Assembly (NCBI GenBank): GCA_009731375.1
Contig: BJOX01000217.1
Coordinates: forward strand, 62,031-126,030
Direction: 5' to 3'
DNA length: 64,000 nucleotides
DNA from: Paulinella micropora
Lineage: Eukaryota > Cercozoa > Imbricatea > Euglyphida
The notes beneath the pieces were generated by a model. It saw only the letters and a program-made list of their open reading frames with translations. It had not been told where the DNA came from and made no database searches. The translations under genes were made by a program, and so were the position numbers. Of the stretch, positions 57,801 to 64,000 are shown piece after piece (position 1 is the stretch's first letter; every line of letters starts with the position of its first letter).

Positions 57801-58722
57801 GCTCTGCACTATTGAAGCTCCCCTTCAAAAACACATCGAGAGCCATAACAAACGCTCCCCTATAGACCAAAATGAATCAAAGTCTATGTTTGTGAAAGAG
57901 GGCGAGCAGAAGCCTAAGAGACAGTCATTTCATCGACCATCCCTGCTTGACACTGCAAACGATTGGCAACTCCAAACCCAATACACCGGTTCTGAGCAAG
58001 CCTTTCCTGTCCACATTTGTGTCACTGACCTCCGCCCCGATATCGTTGTCTGGTCACTGTCTACCAAGATATGTATTCTGATCGAGCTAACGTGCCCGGT
58101 CGAGGAAAACATCCTTGACGCACGAGCCTACAAGACCAACCGATACAACAAGCTCAAATCTCAAATCGAGGACAACGGATGGACCTGCCACCTTCGACCA
58201 ATCGAATGCGGGGCTCGCGGCATGGTATCGTTCTCTGTTCATCGATGTTTCCGCGCCTTGGGTTTTTCCCATCCCCAATCCAAATCCCTTTGCTTCAAGC
58301 TATCCTCCTGCGTAGCTCGTTGCTCTTTTGCGATTTATCGCTCCTGTGCAGTCAAAAATTGGACTAATCTTCCTCTAGTCCGTATTGGTGACTGCATTCC
58401 ATCATAGCCGTCCAGTGTTGCATAGCCCGGGCTAGGTCCCTGCGGGGGTTTAGGCCTCATACAATGTCATCATTGTAGCTTGCGCAAGCTTACGGTGCTC
58501 AAAACACTTGGACTAACGGCTTCCTTTTCTTTCTCTTCTTCCTTATCCTCCCACTCTCCATTCCTAGATTGCCTTTTTCTTCAACGTCCATCCTCCTCTT
58601 CTTTTTCCAGAACACAGTCTACCCGTGATTCCCATCCCGGACACATGCACAGTACACAAATTATTGTTTGATGTGAAACTGCGTTCCTTTGCAAGGACTA
58701 CATTCCTTTGCGACATCTCATC
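54826..58722 (+). mobile_element. Non-LTR retrotransposon copy 2, apparently full length, RLE type
   Basis: 3,897 bp starting CATATGTGACCCCGTCGCGG and ending CGACATCTCATC, followed directly by TATC/TTTC repeats. It has one long ORF and no poly(A) tail. The single ORF with a C-terminal restriction-like endonuclease places it with the R2/NeSL/HERO-like early-branching clades. The insertion target appears to be a (TATC)n microsatellite. Its 3' untranslated region (58,408-58,722) contains self-complementary segments such as AGCCCGGGCT and AGCTTGCGCAAGCTT. Confidence 0.88.
54943..58407 (+). CDS. Reverse transcriptase with zinc knuckle and restriction-like endonuclease
   Basis: The frame is open from 54,943 and lacks an ATG for roughly the first 290 codons, so translation may start at a non-AUG codon or internally, as in R2. 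RT motifs: KRNGAAPGRDGISY, SNYRPIALTSCSGKVF, IAWIDLQNAFGSVNH, GVFQGCCISPLLFN and catalytic EAAYADDLKL (about 56,626-56,655). Zinc knuckle: CALCSGQAHLCHILSGC (about 57,703-57,753). Endonuclease: LRPDIVVW, then ILIELTCPVEENI and KTNRYNKL, matching the PD...E pattern of RLE domains. It would nick the target and copy its RNA from the nick (target-primed reverse transcription). No N-terminal zinc fingers are obvious. Confidence 0.9.
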   Translation, partial: VTKTTCENLPTHRYSLRSGRRHPPSACSAPPEPPGEDFAHVHPYEDLSGLLEKKSPKAHVHPDYKSQPGIINLDSTHCVDAETYSHFVHRTRSAPKEPTERRKRLVLPSTPSEWKGIEEELQSALPLILPSSLIKCLSCDEAVAKFERYLYDFISQRVTKTQEQTHERKNRHVIRLQTELTQNRQQKLIQKRHLRDLKRAGSIPAAVAKSLQKTWRVLLKTGNRLRRRLKEATLSSAQRQANTRFRTDPHKFAKNLFHPPSTQTTSSLSKENCDSYFPNLYKDANREQTYVPLPEMNRPPLPTVPFDLKPPSFLETKRSVFAKRNGAAPGRDGISYLVYKRLPTALLFLHKLIVKCWTTDVANSWAQAAISLLHKDGDPLQASNYRPIALTSCSGKVFFSLWSKRLESFLLDNKYFDRAKQKGFLRNVAGCPEHIATTKATIRNAKDHYRQLVIAWIDLQNAFGSVNHNLIQFALWWYHVPPMFARIIFLYYELLVATIEGKDWSSEPFVFAVGVFQGCCISPLLFNIVFNLLLDLLSSLTKNNGYHFKHKTSTDEVIVHEAAYADDLKLHCRSPKHCQSSINMIDKFLSWSRTMAAKPPKCKSLAFKYWTKADDYKGLKRLLPISFPPFDPALTITGKPIDFIADKPFKDLGWIVYHDLSENEQRAAIQKKFILSMQAIDSCSINGFMKFWLYQHYAVQSLAWPFLIYDLCLSFAKTLEKIATRFLKKWANIYKRALVSCLYRPRSKFGLQLQSIVSFYQRLQINRAQMLKYCPDKHLSSIYAMNLTKHETFRTIWKPEPVLEKLEAQVDFEFKHRGQSDHLGLGHGRYPKEHSITDRKDRVLELAAETILETTTVHDMDKAMQGCFLRFEDACPFDLSWARLIGTRNPRLISWVINASTNSVITPDLRRLWGIIPNNKCALCSGQAHLCHILSGCHVALKQGRYTWRHDSVLCTIEAPLQKHIESHNKRSPIDQNESKSMFVKEGEQKPKRQSFHRPSLLDTANDWQLQTQYTGSEQAFPVHICVTDLRPDIVVWSLSTKICILIELTCPVEENILDARAYKTNRYNKLKSQIEDNGWTCHLRPIECGARGMVSFSVHRCFRALGFSHPQSKSLCFKLSSCVARCSFAIYRSCAVKNWTNLPLVRIGDCIPS

Positions 58723-58855
58723 TATCTTTCTATCTATCTTTCTATCGATCTATCTTATGTATCGATCTTATGTATTGATCTATCTATCGATATAATATAG
58801 CTATACAGCTATCTACCTATCGATCGATCTACCTACCTATCTATCTGTCTATGCG
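58723..58855. repeat. (TATC)n-derived array downstream of the retrotransposon
   Basis: TATC with TTTC and CGAT variants, ending at the next exon. Confidence 0.9.
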
Positions 58856-58861
58856 TGTCAG

Positions 58862-58938
58862 GACTTTCCGTCCCGCCACTTCCTGGGCGCCCACCGAGGC
58901 GGGCGCGCTCGCGTCCTACGTGGAAAGCTGGAACGGGG
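58862..58938 (+). CDS. Exon after the retrotransposon intron
   Basis: One base joins the exon at 51,939 to give Arg, then TFRPATSWAPTEAGALASYV and ESWNG. The donor near 58,938 (GTCACA) does not match the phase of the next exon, so the 3' end is uncertain. Confidence 0.5.
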
Positions 58939-58953
58939 TCACACAGACATAGA

Positions 58954-58995
<42 letters not shown>

Positions 58996-59007
58996 ACATC
59001 TCCACAG

Positions 59008-59111
59008 GCATAACACGCGCACGTTGCCTGTGCTGCTTCAGGTCTGGCCGCGCCTGCTGGGCAAACTCGGCCGGGCCGAGCTGGCCGTCGCTCCCTCTCT
59101 GGACAAGCTAG
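59008..59111 (+). CDS. Exon: NTRTLPVLLQVWPRLLGKLG
   Basis: Continues RAELAVAPSLDKL. The last base forms an Ala codon with the next exon. Confidence 0.7.
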
Positions 59112-59267
59112 GTACCAAGTAGCTGCCTACCCACCTACCTGCCTACATCTATCTATCGATCGATCTATCTATCTGTATCTATCCAACTTCGAACCTACCT
59201 CTTCAGCGTTCCAGCCTCTTTCTGGTACCATATATCTACCTACCTACGTACCTGCCTACCTGTCTAG

Positions 59268-59443
59268 CAAGCAGCACCGGCCGAGCCGCAGCAGGCAGCA
59301 GTGCCAACCTGTGGGAAGTAGGGGGGGGAGAGGACAGGCTGCTGGCGGACAAGCAGGCAGCCGAGATCAAAGAAGCGGAGGTGGAGGATCGCATGAGTGA
59401 AGACACTTCCGACGATCAGACAGAGGAGGCGCTCGCCTTGGAG
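59268..59443 (+). CDS. Exon: acidic linker
   Basis: Encodes SANLWEVGGGEDRLLADKQA and EDTSDDQTEEALALE, a disordered acidic loop. In phase on both sides. Confidence 0.7.
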
Positions 59444-59459
59444 GTCTGTATTTGCATTT

Positions 59460-59461
59460 TC

Positions 59462-59560
<99 letters not shown>

Positions 59561-59574
59561 CCTCTCGCTTTCTT

Positions 59575-59636
<62 letters not shown>
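59460..59636. repeat. (TATC)n and (CT)n intron
   Basis: A TATC block followed by CT repeats up to TGCAG. Confidence 0.95.
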
Positions 59637-59637
59637 G

Positions 59638-60142
59638 GGGCCGGTGCTGGAGGAGGTGGTGGTGGCTGAGCTGGGCGTGCAGGGCGCCAGCAACGAGTTG
59701 GATGAGGAGGAGGAGGACGAGGGCGGCTCGCACAAGTACGAGCTCAAGGGCGCGGAGCAGCTGGGGCACGTGCGCTTGCTGAGCATCTTGGTGGAGGAGG
59801 TGGAGCTGCGTCGTCTGCAGCTGCGGCTGTGGGAGGGCGCGGACACGGGTCCCGCGCGCGGGCTGGACGTGAAGATCGAGCAGATTACCACCTCCTTCGA
59901 GATCCGACCCGAAGTACTCTCCTCCATTCCCGACTACTCGTTGCGATCCCCCAAGTTCTTCTTGGCGCTCACTCGCAAAGCCGCAGCGCCTGACGTGAAC
60001 CTGCCGGAGAACTACAAGTCTCGAACGCCACGTTCTAAGATGACACCGTTGAAAGTGACCTTGCTGGATGGGCAGCAAAAGAAGCTGGAGAAAGGAGGAG
60101 GGCTGGTGATCAGCGTGGCTAATGCAAAGTGCCGTGTACAAG
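59638..60142 (+). CDS. Exon: groove strands before the DysF domains
   Basis: Starts GPVLEEVVVAELGVQGASNE, includes an acidic loop, VRLLSILVEEVELRRLQLRL and VKIEQITTSFEIRPEVLSSI. Phase 1 at the end matches the next exon. Confidence 0.8.
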
Positions 60143-60180
60143 GTCACTCTCTCTTTCTCTCCTCATCCTCCTACTTTCCC

Positions 60181-60186
<6 letters not shown>

Positions 60187-60230
<44 letters not shown>
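60187..60230. repeat. (TC)n tract
   Basis: Short intronic dinucleotide array. Confidence 0.95.
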
Positions 60231-60231
<1 letters not shown>

Positions 60232-60254
60232 ACCTTCCTTCTTTCTTCTGCAAG

Positions 60255-60344
60255 GGTTCTCGTGCGGTGTGACCTACAACGAGCAGTGGTATGAGCTCCT
60301 GGCGGCCAAAGAACGAGACAAACTAGAGCTGTCTGATATCACCG
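60255..60344 (+). CDS. Exon: GVTYNEQWYELLAAKERDKL
   Basis: Phases match on both sides; it leads into the DysFN domain. Confidence 0.75.
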
Positions 60345-60410
60345 GTACTGAACAATCTCCGTGTACTGCATTTGAAAGACACATCACGTGTGTAATACAC
60401 CTGTCTGCAG

Positions 60411-60553
60411 GGAAGGACCGTGTACCGTGCTACACGTACGAGAATCAGCGTTTCAATCCGATGTGGTCGTCGTGGAGCGACAAGAACCTGATGAGCACGG
60501 ACCGCTTCTCCTGGAGCAACATGGACGGGACGCAGGCCATGCCCAAAGAATCG
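60411..60553 (+). CDS. Exon: DysFN domain
   Basis: CYTYENQRFNPMW, then WSDKNLMSTDRFSWSN: the YENQR...W...L...DR..WS signature of the N-terminal dysferlin (DysF) domain. Known carriers are dysferlin, myoferlin, TECPR1 and yeast Pex30/Spo73. Splice phase 0 to the next exon. Confidence 0.85.
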
Positions 60554-60711
60554 GTGAGAGAGAGAGAGAGAGAGAGAGACTTCAGCTCTGCCTGTCTTCA
60601 TCAACAAGGTCGCCAACATACACACATAGGTACACACAATGAGGGTCGCGAAGATATCTATATATTCCAAGTCAAAGACGCACACACACACACACACACA
60701 CGCACACACAG

Positions 60712-60798
60712 GTGCACTTGCCTTCCGACGAGTGGCGTTGGGAGACCGACTGGATGCTGGACTTCAAGCTGCGGCGCGAGGGGGAGGTGGACGAGCAG
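60712..60798 (+). CDS. Exon: DysF linker and DysFC start
   Basis: VHLPSDEWRWETDWMLDFKL: the LPSDEW-W motif that opens the DysFC domain. Confidence 0.85.
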
Positions 60799-60867
60799 GT
60801 GACAGACACACACAAGACATACAAGACATGCACACAAACATTACATACAACACATACATTACATAGA

Positions 60868-60898
<31 letters not shown>

Positions 60899-61003
60899 CA
60901 GATATACAGGCATACAGATGTACATACACAAACACACACACACACACGCACACACGCACGCACGCACGCACGCACACACATACGCATACGCACATACGCA
61001 CAC

Positions 61004-61113
61004 AGGGCTGGGAGTACGCCAGCAATTTCCCGAACGAGTTCAGCGGGCGCAAGACCTGGTGGCACAACGTCAGGCGAAGGCGCTGGATACGCGTGCGGCG
61101 CCTCGTGGACAAG
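61004..61113 (+). CDS. Exon: DysFC domain
   Basis: GWEYASNFPNEFSGRKTWW, then VRRRRWIRVR: the GWEYA..F and RRRRW-RxR motifs that end the DysFC domain. Confidence 0.88.
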
Positions 61114-61119
61114 GTGGCT

Positions 61120-61244
61120 CTATCTATTTATCTATCTATCTATTTATCTATCTATCTATCTCTCTATCTATCTATCTATCTATTTATCTATCTATCTATT
61201 TATCTATCTATATGTATATCTATCTATCTATCTATCTATCTATC

Positions 61245-61297
<53 letters not shown>
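61120..61297. repeat. (TATC)n intronic array
   Basis: TATC with TATT variants before family C copy 2. Confidence 0.97.
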
Positions 61298-61298
<1 letters not shown>

Positions 61299-62035
61299 CG
61301 GGGGGGCTAGGCACGCGGGCAACTCTTCAGCTATGTCTTGCTCGCACATCCATATCCCCTTACAGCCCTGCACCAGCTGTGTTTCAGATTTGTCGCAGCT
61401 GGTGCAGCGTGACTGGCCAGGGCTGATGACTACCCTTCTCTCAAACTGTTTGGGAAAGCCCTAAGAGCCTTCGACTTCGATACTGCGGCCCGCGGGAAAC
61501 CGCAATGTGCAGCAGGCGAGGTAACGCTCGTTGGATGTTAAAAACTCGAAGGATGTGGCCACTCAGGGAATAATGGGTAACCCGCAGCCAAGTCTTTTCT
61601 TGTAAGGCTACCCCGCGCGCGGCTCCTAATTGGTTGACTACCGCTGCTTCGCTAAGCGGACCCGGTAGTCATCCTTTGCCGCTGTCCAGTGGTAGCCTGG
61701 CAAAGTGGGAAAGGTTCAGAGACTAGACGGGAGTGGGACGTTCCTGTGTGCGGGTAGGATAAGCAGGGAGATCTTAAGGAAAAGTCCGGCCGCCGCGAAA
61801 GTGGTCGCCTTGGATGACGCTCGAGGGTTGGTGTACCCCTCGGGCCCGAGCCTTGGCGGGGCATGTGACCACGGACACGTGTCTGAAACCAGCCTGAGCC
61901 CCCAGCCAGTGAGAGTTCAGACTGCACATTTACGGGGCCTAGTGCCCATCTCCAGCCCGCTGCCCAGCCACCAACTGGTGGCGGGGTGGAATGGATGCCT
62001 ATGTCTTCGGATATGCAGAGCTGATAGACCAAACA
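61298..62035 (+). mobile_element. Family C element, copy 2
   Basis: About 740 bp, starting CCGGGGGGGCTAGGCACGC and ending GATAGACCAAACA before TATC repeats. Inserted in an intron between the DysFC exon and the next exon. Confidence 0.75.
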
Positions 62036-62077
<42 letters not shown>

Positions 62078-62107
62078 CCTACCTACCTACCTACCTACCT
62101 ACCTACG

Positions 62108-62169
<62 letters not shown>

Positions 62170-62186
62170 CCTATCTATCTATCTAC

Positions 62187-62232
<46 letters not shown>

Positions 62233-62400
62233 CTACTTACCTACCTACCTACCTACCTACCTACCTACCTACTTACCTACCTACCTATCTATCTATCTAT
62301 CTATCCACCTATCTATCTATCTAATCAAACAATCTNNNNNNNNNNCTACTTACCTACCTACCTACCTACCTACCTACCTACCTACCTACCTACCTACGTA
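62036..62400. repeat. (TATC)n and (CTAC)n array with a small gap
   Basis: A TATC and CTAC array interrupted by a 10-N gap at 62,336. Confidence 0.97.
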
Positions 62401-62405
62401 CCTAG

Positions 62406-62798
62406 GCGTCGCTGCACCTCAGCCAGAACCCGCCCAGCTGCAACGAGCTCGACTTGGGGCTCTCTCGCCACGGCAACCGCTCGCGAGAGGATTCTTTCTG
62501 CATGGGGGAGAACCAGGCGGGCTTGGACGGTGCTGAAGCGTCGGCCAACCTGTTCAAGCCGCCGACGCAGCAGCCCGACCCGCGCGAGGAGGAGCTGCAG
62601 TTCGTGTGCAGCGTGGACTCGGTCAGCTTCGACCAGCGCTTCTGGCAGCCGCTCGAGGCGCACACGCCGCTCAAAGACGCCCGCGCGCAGTTCGTACAGC
62701 ACCTGCAGCAGGGAAAACGACCAGACATCCAGCGCAAAGCCTCCGAGGGCGACCTGATCGCTTACATGCCTCCCGACCATGCAGCAGAGGGACAGAGG
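62406..62798 (+). CDS. Exon: ASLHLSQNPPSCNELDLGLS
   Basis: 131 codons in phase 0; includes EEELQFVCSVDSVSFDQRFW and ASEGDLIAYMPPDH. Follows the DysFC exon in phase. Confidence 0.8.
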
Positions 62799-62805
62799 GT
62801 TTCTT

Positions 62806-62806
<1 letters not shown>

Positions 62807-62852
<46 letters not shown>

Positions 62853-62874
62853 GTCTACCTATCTACCTATCTAC

Positions 62875-62929
<55 letters not shown>

Positions 62930-62990
62930 CCTATACCTGTCTATCTTCCTGCCTATCTATCTTCATAACAATATACTCACCTACCTAGCT
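62807..62990. repeat. (TATC)n intron
   Basis: A TATC array starting eight bases after the donor. Confidence 0.97.
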
Positions 62991-63012
62991 ATCTATTTAT
63001 CTACCTCTGTAG

Positions 63013-63075
63013 GTCAGCTTGCTGGACTGGTTCCACATCGGCCCCAGCGAACAACAGGCCACGACCGAGAGCAAG
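63013..63075 (+). CDS. Exon: VSLLDWFHIGPSEQQATTES
   Basis: 21 codons in phase 0 between GTAG and GTGCAT. Confidence 0.75.
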
Positions 63076-63282
63076 GTGCATACATACATGCATACAACCA
63101 TACATATATACAACCATACAACCATACATATATACATATATACAGACATACAGACATACATACATACATACATACATACATAGATACATACATATATGCA
63201 TACTCACACACATGCATACATACATACATGCATAACAGACATACGTACATACATACATACATTTGTACGTACGTACGTGCAG
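63076..63282. repeat. (CATA)n intron
   Basis: CATA-derived repeats up to TGCAG. Confidence 0.95.
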
Positions 63283-63369
63283 GATTCGGACAAGCAAGAG
63301 CCAGGAGTAGCGGTGGAGAAGGAGCCAGATCCCGCACAGCAGCAAGCAGCAGAGCCCGAACACTACACA
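63283..63369 (+). CDS. Exon: acidic/Gln linker
   Basis: 29 codons in phase 0 (DSDKQEPGVAVEKEPDPAQQ onward), donor GTAAGC. Confidence 0.7.
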
Positions 63370-63453
63370 GTAAGCATGTCTATAGGAGTGTATGTATGAA
63401 TGTATGTATGTATGGATGAATGTATGTATGTATGGATGTATGTGTGTGGCAAG

Positions 63454-63540
63454 GTCCACACGGCGAAGATCCTGAACGTGCGGCTTCTGCTGACTGCGGA
63501 GAACAGGGAGGCGCTAGTCTGCGTCATGGACTCCTACAAG
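63454..63540 (+). CDS. Exon: VHTAKILNVRLLLTAENREA
   Basis: 29 codons in phase 0. The RLLLTAENREALV segment recalls the LLWT-ENRDA strand near the Apt1 region of Fmp27/SABRE/Hobbit proteins. It ends AAG before GCATCC, a possible GC donor. Confidence 0.7.
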
Positions 63541-63544
63541 GCAT

Positions 63545-63547
<3 letters not shown>

Positions 63548-63593
<46 letters not shown>

Positions 63594-63603
63594 TATTTTC
63601 TCT

Positions 63604-63656
<53 letters not shown>

Positions 63657-63716
63657 GCACACACACACACACACTCTCTCTCTCTCTTTCTCTCTCTCTC
63701 TTTCTCTCTCTATCTA

Positions 63717-63759
<43 letters not shown>

Positions 63760-63775
63760 TTCTTACTTTCTCTTA

Positions 63776-63806
<31 letters not shown>

Positions 63807-63908
63807 ACTTTCTCTTACTCTCTCTCTCTCTCTCCCTCTCTCTCTCTCTTATTCTCTCTCTCTCTCTCTTACTCTCTCTCTCTCTCTCTCTTCTGTCTCT
63901 CTCTCTTA

Positions 63909-64000
<92 letters not shown>
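63548..64000. repeat. (CT)n, (CA)n and terminal poly-T
   Basis: CT repeats with a CA block at about 63,633-63,675, ending in 40 T at the window edge. Confidence 0.97.

Noticed and set aside
63961-64000. Poly(A) tail of a retrogene on the minus strand
   Set aside because: Forty T follow directly on CT repeats and no retrogene is seen; it may just be a homopolymer at the window edge.

Overview
The window is nuclear DNA of a eukaryote, most likely a protist. It joins two very different regions. Positions 1 to about 17.9 kb are AT-rich, densely packed, intron-free viral DNA. After an 866-base assembly gap comes host DNA with GC-rich exons, introns built largely of tetranucleotide microsatellites, and retroelements. 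I cannot name the species from sequence alone. The viral/host junction lies in or beside the gap, so the join itself is unproven.

Viral part (1-17,915): an integrated Polinton-like virus or virophage relative, cut off at the left edge. In order it carries the C-terminal part of a primase/SF3-type helicase, a hypothetical protein, a broken minus-strand spike-like protein, a long broken fibre gene ending in an S74 intramolecular chaperone, several small proteins (one with two membrane segments, one secreted and Cys-rich), a large protein with a phospholipase A2-like HD motif, a packaging ATPase, the major capsid protein, a frameshifted minor capsid (penton-like) protein, a second minus-strand spike, a small zinc-binding protein and a frameshifted tyrosine recombinase with telomere-resolvase-like features. 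ATPase, MCP and penton form the morphogenesis block; the others would supply replication, integration and host attachment. Several genes need a frameshift correction, so the copy is decaying or poorly sequenced. Past the recombinase lie inverted repeats, a pair of tRNA-like repeats, a truncated coiled-coil gene, the gap, and a 406-bp near-perfect palindrome (18,814-19,219) sharing the GGTTGGACA motif with the viral flank.

Host part (19.2-64 kb): 19.2-28.5 kb is mostly non-coding, with microsatellites, dispersed repeats and one candidate minus-strand gene (27.7-25.3 kb) with a SET-like segment. 28.56-32.65 kb is a four-kilobase CATA/TATG-derived array. From 32.7 kb to the right end runs one very large plus-strand gene whose exons, many with matching splice phases, sit between microsatellite introns. 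It encodes a bridge-like lipid transfer protein (Fmp27/Hobbit/BLTP2-like is my best guess) containing a dysferlin DysFN-DysFC pair near its C-terminal part.

Inside its introns are elements inserted in (TATC)n arrays, all in the same orientation relative to the array: three copies of family A, two of family B, two plus a fragment of family C, and a head-to-tail dimer of a non-LTR retrotransposon (52,508-58,722) with reverse transcriptase, zinc knuckle and restriction-like endonuclease. Family B and the retrotransposon share a 3' end; families A and C share another. A Tc1/mariner relic with TA target duplication lies at 49,133-50,431.
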